DNA of 64,000 nt. Source: Setophaga petechia. Lineage: Eukaryota > Chordata > Aves > Passeriformes > Parulidae. The DNA lies in NCBI GenBank assembly GCA_024362935.1, contig JANCRA010000003.1:1795501-1859500 (forward strand). Reading direction: 5' to 3'. The position numbers and the translations under genes are program-made. Below, in pieces: positions 24,252 to 36,784 of this stretch (positions are counted from its first letter, which is position 1; every line of letters begins with the position of its first letter). Under the pieces are notes generated by a model. That model searched no databases and had not been told where the DNA came from. It saw only the letters and a program-made list of their open reading frames with translations.

Positions 24252-27200
24252 CTGAAGATAAGGGAGGAGAAAGAAGGAGAAAATTAAAAAGTTAAAATTG
24301 CATTGCCAGTGTAAAGTGGAACAGCCTAATGAATTCATCAGTATGTTTTATATTGAGTACTTTAAAGTGACTTTTTTGCTGTAATGGAGACTCTCAGCTC
24401 CAGAGCATTCAGTTAAGGCTGGGCAATTCTCTTGTTGCTGCAATGAACTGATATATGCAATAAACATGATACAAATATGCTGGCCTGCCAAATGACACAC
24501 TGGAATCAAAGTGAATCATTCTGTGATTCTGTGATCCTGTGATTGAGGTGAATTACTATCAGAGCAGGTTATTTTTTTCCCCTTACTACATATCAATCCC
24601 AGTTCAACTGCTGCACGTACAGGTAAATGAAATAATGTGGGAAGTAGTGCTAAATTGTATTGCATTATCTTGGAATTGCACCCAAACTCCCAAAGCACAA
24701 AAAGCAGAGCACAATGGGCCACTATAACCACACAACCATTATTATCTGGGTAATTGTAATTCCCTGTATTTCTATAGAGTGTGATTACAACCTAATAAAT
24801 ATTTCCCTTAAATTACAGGTACCTGCAAGCACACAAAGAGAGTAGCTGCAATTCCCACCTCACTTTTGAGTGGCTGCAGGAGCTTCCCCCATTTAAAAAG
24901 CTAAATGACTGATGAGCATTTACTGACACATGCCAAGAACAGAACTTTCTATGTTGGAAGCCAGTGGACCAAAGCTTATTTCATGCAGTCTGATCCTCTT
25001 AGCATCAGCCAGGACCTCACACCCGCCGTTCTGCATGGGTCATTTTGTTTGACCCCAACATACAGTGAGCATTTGCTTGGTTCCACACAATATTATCATC
25101 ATGTACAGGTGATGTGGCCCTGGCACCTGCATGGAGTGCTCCAAGTCACTGCCAGAGGTGATTTGACATAGTTGATAAAACAGCAATGTCCATGGACAGG
25201 GAGACCACCACAGACCTTGTGGTGAACCTGCCCAGAAGGAGCCTGGGTGCTGGCAACTCTTTTCAAGTCCTGCATAGATTAATGGGCAAGATTTTTGTTC
25301 TTTATTATCCAAGAGCTCTGGAAATGGGGCAGCAGTGGGCAGGTTTGTCCTCATGCACAGCTATCCAACAGTTGTTTCTTTTTCTGCTGCTGGCATTGAG
25401 TTGGAAAAGGGATTCTGAGCCTTGGTACAAAGCATCTCCTTGTTGTGCTCTTATCTGGAGTTCATGATGCAGGGTTAGCAAAGCCATAAGTAACATCTTT
25501 GTGTTGTTAACCCAAAATTGGACTTGAGCAGGGAATATTCAGTTAACAAACTCCAGGGAGTTTCACCCTAGAAGCATCACTTGTATGTACATGTATTCCC
25601 AACAGTTAAACCCAGGCTGAGCCATCTTCCCAGCATGTGTGTCTTCCCCAAGCAGGCTGAGCTACACACAATTTTGAATTACTGAAATGCAAATCAACTC
25701 AAACCTGTTCTGTTCCACTTGGCCAGTGCAAAACCATTTATCATCTGTCAGCAATTCTCAGTGCATAATTCTCAGAGCAGTCATTGATTCTGCTCATTTC
25801 ATTGTGAAGATGTGAAGCATTAAACTTACCAACATTTTATTACTGTTGTTAAAGCCAATTAAGATAAATACTGGCACAGAAAAATATTTCAGCTCCAGTT
25901 AAGTCATCCTAATGAAGATGAAATCATAGAGCCATGAGGCCTATCTAATTGTTATTTTTAATAACAATTAGAAAGTTAAAATACAATTAATTGTTTTTGT
26001 AAAGCAATATGGCTGCAGAGGAGTGCTATGGAAGTCATGGTTTTCAGGCTGTGACTTGCTGTCATTACAGTAAAACACACCTGTGATTTAGACAAGGAAA
26101 GACAATGCAGCATTCTGATGCTCAGTTTTTCTCCTGCATGGCACCAGCCCTTCCCCATAATTCTGTACAGCAGACTATTTCATGGAATAGATTTAGAGAA
26201 ATTACAGTCAGCAGTGACACATCAGTGCTTGGAAAAGTTTGTGGGCTCCCTCTGCCAAAGTCATCAGCCTGATGAAAGAAATCCTTCCAACTCACACAGA
26301 GGCTCCAAGGCCTGTCTGGCACTTCTACAAGGCTTGAGAGCCTGGGGTTTGCTGTGTGGTGGATGTCTGTCCCTCAGAAAAGTGTGTGAGGCTTCCAGAC
26401 CCTCTGTGGGGACAGCAATGGTGCAAGTGTTAGCTGCGGTTTTCTTTGCATATCCCTGCTGAGGAGGAGTTCAGGCTGGCAAGATGATGGCAGGACAGGT
26501 TGTTGTAGAGAAATCTTGGATTCTCCATGGAGTTCAGTTTCCTGATTCTTCTGTGGACACTGATTTTGCTCCTGGTAATTATTTTGCTGTTCCTTTGGGA
26601 ACTTATTCCACGGAGAGTGCATTTTGTCCAGCAGATCCACGGAAATGCTTTGAGAAGCATTCCAACATGCTTGAGTGCAGCTTAAATGGTGTTTCTTCAG
26701 GGGAAATCCTAGGCTCTGACTTGTGAGGATAGAAAATCTCCAGAGATACTCAAGAGATTAAAGAAGGCCACTTCTGCACTTTTATACTGAAGCCCCACTT
26801 CTAATATTGTGAGTAGATTTCCCCAATTTCCCATTACTGGGATTTCCACCTCTTAGTCCGTTGTATGAAGTCACATATTCTGAAACAGGATCACTTATTT
26901 CTTCACTTTACACTGTGAAACCTAAATCTGAGATGGCTAAAGCAGTGATACACACCTTGTTTTGTACAGCTGTCATAAACTGTTGCCTCTTGGTAATAAA
27001 AATTCCCTCACTCTTCCCTAACAAAAATACTTGTCTCCTTTGCACCCCAAAGCACCTAATTTCCTTTTATTTTGATGATTTTGTGCTTTTATCAGCACAC
27101 ACAACCCCAGAGGAGTGAGTCTTTTTCCCCCAGAACTGGACAAGGCAAAGAAAAGGCAAAGATTAGGCAAAGATTTTGACAGATTTGTCTCTACAGTACA

Positions 27201-30200
27201 TTCAGTCAACCCATGAGGATTACAGTCATTATCCTGGTGTTTGGATGTGTTTCCTCTCTGGAATCATCCTTACCTACAACATAATCTCCAAAGCCAATGG
27301 TGCTGAGGGTGATAAATGCAAAGTAAATTCCTTCACTGTAGGACCAGCCCTCTGTTATCTGGAAGAACACTGATGGCAAGCACAGAAAAACCAGGATCCC
27401 CGTTGCCAGGAAGAACAAAAGGGTCAGAAATTTGATCTGCTTCTGAAAAATAAACCAGTTCAATTATAATCATGATTTGACAGACAAATAAGCTATATAT
27501 AATGGTGGTTATTCAAGGTGGGTGGCTATCTGGGATCAGGAGGATCTGAAGGATTTCTACTGAGTGCTTTTCCTCTGGAAATACCTTAGTCTTGTTTAGA
27601 AGCAGTGGAAAGCCAGGTGTTATGAGTGTTGCATGTCCACAGTGGCCCTAGAAGATGTAGACCTTTACTTGATTGTATCAATGACTGTGACTATAGGAGG
27701 AATTCCTATCTAATGACATTTACCAGAGTCAAACCATTTCCACTTTTCACCATACAACTTCATTTTTAATTTTTAGGTATTTAGGGTTGGCACCTAAATT
27801 CAGATTTGCCTGGGAAAAGAGCATTTTTTAAATAAAAACTAATTGCACCATTTCTGACATGACTATCTTCAAGAGTCTTGATTACTGACTTTATTTCTCA
27901 TTGCATCAATGCCACAACTTGGCTCCTAACCAGTGGATATCTCACTCCAAAAAAAGCCCAAAAACTAATGAGCTCCTGATAAAGAAGAGCCTGGACAGTG
28001 ACCTTTAATCCATTCTACTTCCCAGCAGTCATGAAGGAGCTTTGACTAGAGAAGAAGACTTGTTACATGTAGAGATTTATCAGCTAGACACACATGGTTT
28101 CTATGTATAGAATTTTCCAAATCCAGATTGCCTGGAAATTAATGGCAACTGCTGGATAACTTCTCGTGTCTTCATGTATTGTGTACATGCTTGAGTCTGT
28201 ATCTGATTGAGCCTTATCTTCTGTTTAAATTTGACATATATGACAAGAAATTCAGCAATCTGAACAGGGTTATCTGTAGCAATCATACCTTGTCCTGAAA
28301 GAGAATTGCAGTAGGAGACACAGAAAAGCTATTCTCACTTCCTCAGCAGTGCTGAGAGAAGGGGAGGAGCTGAAAATAAATTGGGGCATAAACCAGACAA
28401 AAGACATTTTGTCTGTAGCTTGTTACAGGTGTCTCCTAATCTTTCAGCAACCAGGCTCAAATGGACAACTCAGCCTGATGCTTCCTTTCTGTCACAGTTA
28501 AGGGTGGAAAGACTAAAGGACTGTGTAATCAGTTAGGAGGGGTAGCACACTATGCATTGAGTTAAAATCCATTGAAACCTCTACACCTCACTTAATTTTT
28601 ACAGCTTTGCACAGCTCACCTGCTTTTTGCAGCCTCAAGGTGATGTTTAATCACCCTTACTGGTTTTAAAGGGATGCATGCCCTTCCCTAGGGTGTTGGC
28701 TCCTGAGATAAGTGTCTCAAGAAATGAGGTGGGATGCCCCATTTCACCCCTGATTGCTAAAGGGGGCTGGATTTCTGCCATCTAGATGGGAAGACAAAAT
28801 GCATGTCTTTGTCTGAATATCTCTGACATGTCTGCTTAGCTCTGCAAGTGAAGAATGCCTCTTTTCCTGCCCTAGAACAACATCTAACCCAGCAAAAAAG
28901 CAAATACAATCGAGGATAAGGCAGCATAAAACTTGAGAAAGCACTAGAAATGAGCATATAATTGTACCTGAGTAAGTCAAACCAATTACCTTTCTCATTC
29001 CTTTCTCGTACAGGAATTTCCCCAGCTTTTTACAGAGCAGTGAGAGCATCTTACCAACACGGTGCAGAAAAACAATGTTCAGAGGGATTCCAAAAAGAGC
29101 AAAAAACACACAAAAGATCTGTCCCCCAGCAGTTTTAGGATGTAATGTGCCATAGCCTATAAAAAAAAAGATGGGTCAGAGGAGATATTCCAAAGAACTG
29201 CAGCAATTCACAGTCATATTCACCCTTACTCCAATCCAGCCTGCCTTTGACCCTAAAAGATGTGGCTAGTGTTTCTCAGCCCAAATGCCTCTTTTTTCCT
29301 CTGAAAAAGGCAGTGAGCAGATGAAGTGGTTCACCCTGCATGTCTGGGGGAAGGCAGAAGCACTGTGTGTTCCCAACACAGCCTTAGTGGGAACAAAAAC
29401 ACAATCAAGATTTAATTATGGGAAACATGCTCTGTCCTGTGACAAATACATGGAAAGTCAGAAAATAGAACTCTGAAGATCTGGAAGACATCAGAGCTGG
29501 AGTCCCAGGCTGTCAGGATCACATCTCCAGCTTCTTGTTGATGTGCCTGTGTGTTAGTGACCTCCCTGGCTCCATCCCAGTGAGCTGCTGTGTCCAGATA
29601 CTGACTCCAGTCCCAAGGCACTGTGCATTAGAATAGACGGTGCTAATTAGCCCAGACCTTGCTGGTGGCTGATTTATTCATGCCAGAGAGACATTTGCCC
29701 TAAGGTCTTACTAAGAGAGGATTTATCTAAGTAGTGGAACAACCCCAAACATATCTTTTAGTCTCAAGACTCTTGGACCCCATGAGGTACATGGCTGAGT
29801 GCAAGGATACTGAACTTTGTGTATGTCCTTATGCTATCAGTGATGCTGGGAAACTGCATTTCCCATGCACAGTTCATGTCAAGGCATCCATTACTTGGAA
29901 AATGCAATGCTTTCTTTGGGGGAAAAGACAAAACAACTGAGTGATTTTGGGGCTACTGGATTCCCAAATGCATGACCTGTCTTGTGCTCCCTGTTGCAGA
30001 AATATTCCAATTTCAGCAATGGGTCAGAACCCTCCCCTTCTACAGGAGGAGATCTCCCTGTGGCTCAGGCAGCACTTACACAGATCCCATGGTGCTGGGA
30101 CACTGCTGGGGCCCTTGGGACGTGTCACACTCACAGATCAGATGTGCTTAGGGGGCAGTGAGGCCTCAGCACCACTCTGTAAAAACACAGATTTGACTTC

Positions 30201-33200
30201 CACCGCATGACTGTGAAGCAGGTGCCAACAGTGTGGATTTTATCCTTAAGTTTGGCAGGCCTGCACTTTTTGGGATGTACATTTGAAAGAAAAGACAAAG
30301 CAGGTAGGGCAGGTCCTGTAATGGTCAGAACAGCTTGAAGCAGCAGTGTAAAATTCTCAGCATTTGCCTTTACCCCTTCCCATTTTTTAAATCCTGGCAT
30401 GTTAATAACTGAATATGTGAATTAACAGCTCAAAACAGGTTATGAAGACAGTGCTCAGGCCCCAGCAGGATTCAATTCTTTCCTTACATTTTTAATGTTT
30501 TACAGCACTCTCAGATTTAAAGCCTGGAATAAACACCAGGAAAGTGAAGTTTATCTCCCATCTACAAATATCAGCAGAGCGAACATTATAACAGATGATT
30601 TGAAAAGAAGAAACAAGTGGGAAATAATAGGAAATACTGATATTTGACAAGCCAAAATAAAGCATGAATAACTGTGCACTGGGAAGGTTTTAGGACTAAG
30701 TCCATGCCTGCTTGCCACCCATGACAGCAAAGGGCTGGAGTTTTTATCCTGGAAAGCATTATCCATTTATGTCCTAATAACCAGACATAATAAGCATCAC
30801 TCACACACAAGCACACATAAATGGAAAGCACTAGACCTACCTATTGTGGAGACAACTGTGCCTGCAAAGAAGAAGGAGTTGCTGAAATCCCAGTTGCTCT
30901 CTTCAAACTGGGACTCATTTCCAACAGGGTATACTCCATTTTGAATGGCTTCAATCAGGTTCTGGGAGAGAAAGCAAAGTTTGGTATCATCATGACTGCT
31001 TTTCTCAAGTGCTTGCTGCAAAAATATTTCAGGTTTAGCCAACTGCTGCTCCTCTCCTGTGAGTACCACTCACCTCCCTTCAGAGACTGTCTGACACTAT
31101 TCACACCTTCACCTCCAAGGCTGGGAAGCCATTATCCAGTGGGTTTGGGTGTTCATCTTCTGCCCTGATTGTGCTGACTGCTCTAGTGGGTGTCTGGAGA
31201 GAAATTGTTTCTTTCAGTGTGACCAAGGACCTTGTTTCTTTCAGGCCAAGTAGTTTGGAAAATCTCGATCCTGTGAGTGACTGGGATGTGGCAGAGCACT
31301 GGTTTAAGAGATGGGGGGAGCTGATTGTTGGATTTGGACTTGCAGTTGAGAGGGCAGTGGTGGACCTCAGATCTGATCACCCACCTGTATGAGCAGTGGC
31401 TCTGATCCCTCCCAGTGGTGCATCAGAGAGTTGTGCCAGGGTACACACGAGATACACTGAGCATTTCATTTCAAGTCTGTATTTTGGTTAGTGTCACAGA
31501 ACTAAACTCAGAGAAAGTCCATTGATTTGCAAAGCCTGACATACACATTCTTCTCCAAACTGTATGCATGAATACTCATAGATAAATTTACACATTTGCA
31601 CACATGTTTGCAAAGTTGCTTTGAGAGGAGGTTAGAGGAACATCTGTCAGAGATGGTTTGGGTTGAGTTGAGACTGCCCTGCTACACAAGGCTTGACTAA
31701 ATATTTCTTTCCCACCTCTCCAGTGCTATATGTATCACTTTATGCATTTTCAGATTCTTTCTTGGTTTTAATTCTAAGTGTTGTTATTTTTTTATCTTTT
31801 TTTTTTTTTAAAGTTAAAAGGAAATTTTAAAAGCAAACAGTATCCAGCTGTCCCTGTCTTTAGCAAACAGAACAGTGGACTAGACATCTGGAAGGCAGGC
31901 TGGTTTGTACAGAAACAACCGAGATAAAATCCAGGACAGAGCCCTGCCAGAAGGAGCACACGTGCTGGAATAAATTGCACCAGCAAATCTTCCTCCCTGC
32001 TTCTACCTTCGTTATGCTTTTTGCTGGTGTCTCAGAAAATTGAGGCTAACAAAAATAAATTCCATAACCCTTGCACAAAGACTTCTTTGTTTTAAAAGCT
32101 CGTGGGTTTTTTTTTTCTTCCCTTCTTGGAAAGCTCTCTATTTTTTTACCTTCTTCCCTACCCATAAAAAACAAGGTGAAGAGGATGCATGCATGGGTGA
32201 AACAGGGGCTGAATTTCTGGTTCTGCTATTACAAAGACCAGCTCTTCCCCACATTTCTTTTTCTGTGAAGTGGCCCACTAAGAGCTCCACTGGTTTTCCA
32301 TGTGGAAATGCTTGCAGCAAGGCTTAACACCTCATTTTCTCCTGCATTACAGCAGATAGAGCTCTAAAATACCCAAGTTGAAGAGACAGTCATATTCATC
32401 TTCATCTTCCTGTGCCATGAACAGAAATATTTTCTCCTGGCCAGGCTACCTGTTTCTCTTCTGCAGCATCCTCAAAAATGAAACTCTGATCATGCCATCC
32501 TCCTCAGAAACGAAACTCTGATCGTGCCATCCTCCTCAAAAACGAAACTCCGATCGTGCCATCCTCCTCAGAAACGAAACTCTGATCGTGCCATCCTCCT
32601 CAAAAACGAAACTCTGATCATGCCATCCTCCTCAAAAACTAAACTCTGATCATGCCACCTTCCTTGTAGCTTATTTGGATGTTTTTTGGGGTTTTTTTCC
32701 CCCATCCAGACCTTTCTCTATTGTTTCAGTATTGCACTATCTGTGATGCTGTTCCAAGTGGCAGCAACACCTATTCATTTCAGACAGCCTCATTTTTCTT
32801 GCCATACCACCCATTGTGTAAGAGCACAGTCCCACTAAAACCAGAATCAACAGAAGGCAAGATGCCAAAAAACCCAAGGATATTGTGGGATGGGGATCTT
32901 TAATATCTATCACACACAAGGTTTTGTCCAGCGACACAAGCTGTATTTACCATCAGACTGAGCGGCCTGCTCACACCAGAGAGGAATTTGCTGGAAGCAT
33001 CCAAGTGACCACAATCAGAAGGAAACCAGAGAGTTACTTGTGCAGCGAGGATGAGTAGGAAACAACATCTGATGGAGAAACAGAAGGGAGAAAGGCCTTC
33101 CACTCACCTTCATGAACTGCTCCATCTCTGCCACTGTGAGCTGCGTGAAGTTCTGCAGAAAAGCCTCCTTCATCTGGGCAGCTGCCATTTTCTCCTGCTT

Positions 33201-33302
33201 CTCAGCAGTCCTCTCCAGGGCCTGGAACACGGCAGCACCCACCAGCAGGTAGACAAAGTAGCCAGCCACCAGCAGAGCTGTCTGCAGCCTGCCACTGCAC
33301 AT
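23908..33302 (-). CDS. KCNK16: Two-pore-domain K+ channel, TALK type (KCNK16-like), 5 exons
   Basis: Coding exons on the minus strand are 33302-33108, 30961-30841, 29156-28990, 27442-27274 and 24251-23908. All junctions have GT/AG and matching phases, giving 331 residues plus stop (human KCNK16 about 309, KCNK17 about 332). The order is TM1 at about residues 8-28, an extracellular cap with NFT and NES glycosylation sites, pore 1 with TIGYG at 104-108 split by an intron at the Gly codon, TM2, TM3, pore 2 with TIGFG at 209-213, TM4 at about 231-251 and a polar C-terminus of about 80 residues. K2P subunits dimerise to form leak K+ channels in the plasma membrane, and TALK channels are activated by alkaline extracellular pH. 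Residues such as NWDFSNSFFFAGTVV and STIGFGDYVVG favour KCNK16, but the region after TM4 looks more like KCNK17, so the paralog call is moderate. A good splice acceptor lies just upstream of the chosen ATG, so an additional 5' exon is likely. Confidence 0.85.
24515..24545 (+). mobile_element. CR1 3'-tail remnant
   Basis: ATTCTGTGATTCTGTGATCC in intron 4 resembles the octamer tail (ATTCTRTG)n of CR1. Only the tail is visible. Confidence 0.4.
25945..25971. repeat. Perfect 12-bp inverted repeat with 3-base loop
   Basis: CTAATTGTTATT, then TTT, then AATAACAATTAG form a perfect AT-rich hairpin inside intron 4 of the channel gene. Confidence 0.85.
27274..27442 (-). CDS. KCNK16: KCNK16-like coding exon 4 (TM3 and pore 2)
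   Basis: It encodes residues 162 to part of 218: TM3 (LLFFLATGILVFLCLPSVFF), EGWSYSEGIYFAFITLS and the second filter TIGFG, followed by DYVVG. The acceptor is TTTATTTTTCAG and the donor GTAG|GTAAGG. Confidence 0.9.
28990..29156 (-). CDS. KCNK16: KCNK16-like coding exon 3 (TM2)
   Basis: It encodes the rest of the first filter (G-Y-G), then GTLHPKTAGGQ, TM2 (IFCVFFALFGIPLNIVFL) and the start of the cytosolic loop up to residue 161. The acceptor is TTTTTATAG and the donor AAAG|GTAATT. The open frame continuing to 28744 lies past this donor and is intron. Confidence 0.88.
30841..30961 (-). CDS. KCNK16: KCNK16-like coding exon 2 (cap and pore 1)
   Basis: It encodes residues 66 to part of 106: the second cap helix, a NES glycosylation site, the NWDF pore-helix lead and STI of the first selectivity filter. 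The acceptor is CTCTCCCAG and the donor ATAG|GTAGGT. The intron splits the first Gly codon of TIGYG, a position conserved in K2P genes. Confidence 0.88.
32467..32655. repeat. 32-bp tandem repeat, six units, in KCNK16-like intron 1
   Basis: Six units start with CATCCTCCTCA(A/G)AAACGAAA and end CTCTGAT(C)(G/A)TGC. The first is slightly shorter. Some units keep CpG (ACGAAA, ATCGTGC) and others show the C-to-T/G-to-A decayed form (ATCATGC). Confidence 0.92.
33108..33302 (-). CDS. KCNK16: KCNK16-like coding exon 1
   Basis: It encodes residues 1-65: TM1 (about 8-28, ending in FQALE) and the first cap helix with an N-glycosylation site (NFT). The donor is AAG|GTGAGTG. The ATG has G at -3. Nineteen bases upstream a pyrimidine-rich tract ends in CCCTGCAG, a credible acceptor, so this is probably not the first transcribed exon. 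The frame is open back to that acceptor. Confidence 0.85.
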
Positions 33303-33309
33303 GGCCTTC

Positions 33310-34060
33310 AGGGCGACTCTGCAGGGGATGGGGAGCGAGAGGAGGTGACTGTAAATCCCTCACACTCCTGGGAAGCCTCCCCCGGGCAGGAAGAGCCCTC
33401 CCAGCTCTGGTTTCCGCTGGGATCCCGCACTGGCAGGGACAGTGAGCTGCCAGATGCATTCATTGGGAAGCTGGAAGCAGGGGGGGTGGGGGAACTACAA
33501 TAAACCCAACCCCCCCCAAGAAAAAACTTTCCATTCTCTGAGCTGCACGCTGTTTAGGGATTTCCTCTTGTCTGTGAAACTCTCCCTTGCTGTGTTCTCA
33601 GGAAAAGTGGGTCAGGATTGGAGCAGCTGGCAGGTGGCCATCTCCTGCTCAGAAGGCTCTGGGGACAGGTGAGGATAGTCTGGAAGGGGTTCACAGAGGA
33701 GTTTGCTTGGAAAACCATTGTTTGCCCTGCTGAGTCCAAGAACAGGACTCCAGGGCAAGCCTCTGATCCCAGGAGCTCCTTCTTGTCCCGTGTTCAGGGG
33801 CAGCCCCAGGGAAATGCATCTGGACTGATCTTCTGGGCTTCACTTGTCTGTTTGCAGCACAGGGCAGGGTCATGCAGCCCTGCAGAGCCTCAACAGCTCA
33901 GAGCAAAACCTTGGACACACAGGCAAATGGCTGTGGTTGCATATGTGCCAAATCCAAACAGGTTTCTTCTGCCAGCAATTCCTCTGCAGTGTATCCAAGG
34001 GAATACATTACACTGGTACTGGGTGCACGGTTAGATGGATGAAAAAGTAGTACGCCATCA
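33310..34060. other. Upstream flank of KCNK16-like gene
   Basis: This is the likely location of the 5' noncoding exon and promoter of the minus-strand channel gene. I cannot place the transcription start. A CCCCC-rich tract lies near 33480-33520. No TATA box is evident. Confidence 0.35.
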
Positions 34061-34064
34061 GATC

Positions 34065-34135
34065 CGTGGAGTCATAAAATCATAGAATTGTTTGGGTTGG
34101 AAAAGACCTCTAAGGTCATCAGACATAGTGCTTAG
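34065..34135 (-). mobile_element. CR1 3'-end fragment
   Basis: The plus strand reads TCATAGAATTGTTTGGGTTGG then AAAAGACCTCTAAGGTCATC, the reverse complement of a CR1 3' end. Confidence 0.85.
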
Positions 34136-34225
34136 GGTCACAGGTTAGTGGTGGGCAGTGCTGGGTTAATGGTTGAACTCGATGACCTCAAGGGTCTTTT
34201 CCAACCAAAGTGACTTTGATTCTCT
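34136..34225 (+). mobile_element. CR1 3'-end fragment, opposite orientation
   Basis: TGGTTGAACTCGATGACCTC, then AAGGGTCTTTTCCAACC and GATTCTCTG match a CR1 3' end in sense orientation. It abuts the preceding antisense fragment, so two CR1 ends point away from each other. Confidence 0.8.
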
Positions 34226-34229
34226 GTTT

Positions 34230-36035
34230 CCTACAGCAATGCAGCCTCTGCTGATTTCAGAAGGATGGTTGTCATGCACTGAGAAGTCATTTATATAACT
34301 GTCAGAGCTTGTTCCCATTAGCTTCAAGAAGAATTTGGGTGCCACTGAGAAGAATTTGTGAGAGAGGGAAGCCCTGGACTGAAGATGTTGATTTTGGAAC
34401 AGACAGCAGACAGGTTTGAGCTTGGCTGCACCATGGACATTGTTAACACTCATTAATTTTCTTTATTTTCCATTTCCCAGCATTTTCATTTGCTTCGTGC
34501 ACAATTTCTTTTTTATTTCAGCAGATGCCCTACTTTAATAATGAGAACACACTGAAGCAAATCACCCTTTGAAAAAGCATTTAAAATGTACCACCTGTTC
34601 TGCTCTTTGTGGTTTTATTGAGTTTGAAAATATCAAGAAAAGGCAGAGACTCTGGGATTAGCTTTGCAGAACTGGTGTAAACAAGAAGCAGCACGTGGCT
34701 TCACTCTGTCAACTGCAGGTTGTCCTTTCACATATAAATCTGTTTGACCTTAGAGGAAAACAGGAAGACTATGAATGAAGGTAAGCAGCTTCCAAAACCC
34801 TTACATGTTTGAAGATCTTCCTTAGGGTTACTGGAAAAGGGTTTGTTGAAACAGGATGTGCCGTGTTTCCTTTAACTTCTTTTGAAGCTACACGTCAAAG
34901 GTGTGCTTCTTCCTCAGATTTAAATTATTGCTCTAAAATAAGGACAATTTTTTTGTGTCTCTCAGTCTCCCAGCCCCGTGAGATAAGATAAAGCCCTTTA
35001 CACGTACAAATGCAACACGTGCTCATCATTCTCAGCAGACATGAAGATAATACAACTGGATTATTTCCTCAGCTCATCTGAGGGGAAAATGGATGACAAA
35101 AACATGAAACTCATGGAAGATCATGAGAATTTTGATCTTGATGACAGCTGCAGTGGTTTGATTGTGTGGGTAAGATGCCAAGAAACCTCATCTTTCTTAT
35201 CTGTCTCCTCCAGCCTGTGTATATATACTAAATTTGGTTTCCTTCTAAGAGGGACTATTTGTGCCTGCATCTCCAGAAACCTTTGATGGCAAGGAAGTTT
35301 GGTGACCATGGTTTTTTTTCCTAGCTCTGGAACAGGGAATACACATCAACTTTTCTCAGTCTGTTTCTTCATACCAAGAATCTTTGATAGCCTGCCTGTG
35401 TATCTTTAATAACCACTACAGATTGTTTGAATGTGGGAGGAGTGTCCCATCACACAGCATCTTGTTCACACTTGGGTTGACACCTCCACAGGGAACAAGG
35501 GAGGGAAAACACAGTTCACTGCTAGGATGTTTGTAGATAAGTTGCTTTGAGGAAGAAAGGAAGGGGGAATTCACTCAGTGGAATGCTTTACTTGAAGCCA
35601 TTCCCTGTAAAGGTAAGAGTATTTTCCATTAGCGTTGACTGTTCTCCTCTCCTTGTTTTGCCTAGATTAAAAACTGCAAAACATGCTCTTGGTGGAAGCT
35701 GCTAGAGCTGTACTGCTTGTTATAGCTACTGAGTGTCAGGGGCTTGAGACAAAGCACCATTACTGACTCAGTTTCCCCACAGGGGTCTGGGTACTGGGTT
35801 AGCTTGACTCCATTCACCCCAGTCATGAAAACCAAGCACTTCCCAAGTGCTGGGAGCTGCTGTAGGTACAACAAGCAAAGGTTGGTGCTGGCATCTCACA
35901 GCTGCTTCATAACTACACTGATAACCTGTCTAGATAGCTGGGAAGGTAGATGGGAACACTGTAGCTGGTGAACCAGCCACCATTACCTTTGTCCTTTGGG
36001 AGATCATGAATACATCCCACCTAGGTGCAAGTTAT
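34230..36035. other. Intergenic stretch, nothing recognised
   Basis: A short plus-strand frame at 35041-35169 ends at a donor-like TGG|GTAAGA, but it has no recognisable protein and no matching acceptor was identified. It is not called as an exon. Confidence 0.4.
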
Positions 36036-36039
36036 TATA

Positions 36040-36180
36040 AAAGTCATAGAATGGTTTGGGTTGGAAAGAACCTTAAAAATCATCTACTTCCAACCCCCCA
36101 GCTGTGGTCAAGGAAGCCATCCACTACGTCAGGAAGGGCCATGCTCAGGGCCTCATCCAACCTGCCCTTGAACACTGCCA
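36040..36180 (-). mobile_element. CR1 LINE fragment
   Basis: TCATAGAATGGTTTGGGTTGG, then AAAGAACCTTAAAAATCATC and CTCATCCAACCTGCCCTTGA are the reverse complement of the CR1 3' end. Confidence 0.88.
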
Positions 36181-36784
36181 AACAGGTTAATAGAACTGTT
36201 TATGTAAATCAAAACAAATTTCTGCTGGCAGCATCTCTTCTCGCAAGTCCCCAACCCCTTATGGTGCCATAAGTTCTGACAGACCTATTAAATGGCATTT
36301 GTTTCTCAAGAAGGAGCTGAAGAAATGGAAGTGAGGCCTCATCTCTGTAGCTTTCAGTTGTGGGAAGCCAACAGATCCAGCTACCAAGAACTTGTCCACA
36401 ACCCATAAATTGACAGGACTTCTGCTGGTCCAGTTCCCTTGGGACTGCCCCACTGCCACCCAACCTGTGGCTTGTAGTTCCAGCAACAAGATCCAGTGGC
36501 CTGCCCGAGCCTGTGGTGGGTTGAGGTGGAGTTCCCTGGCAAGGGGTGGTGGCAGCACGTGGCTATCATGGCACTGCCAGCCTCGTGCTCAGGTGCTGTG
36601 AGGGCTGGCAGCTCTCTCAGGGCCCTGGAGCTGGGAGCTGAGTGTGCTAACACTGTGGTGTCTCTGTCCCACTGCCCCCAGCTAGGGAGCAGGGCAGACC
36701 TGGAGGTTCTCAGCAGGTTCAGCCAGCCCTGCTGAGTGTTCATAGAGCAAGTTCATGGTGATAAGACAGGATGAGTTCAAGTTA

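Noticed and set aside
28744..28989. Continuation of the KCNK exon 3 reading frame (VIGLTYSGTIIC...)
   Set aside because: It lies past a good donor site and is not channel-like. Exons 3 and 4 join in phase without it.
32467..32655. CRISPR-like array
   Set aside because: The 32-bp units are directly adjacent without unique spacers, and the context is an animal intron.
35041..35169. Possible coding exon with donor TGG|GTAAGA
   Set aside because: There is no matching acceptor or family, and the peptide is not recognised.
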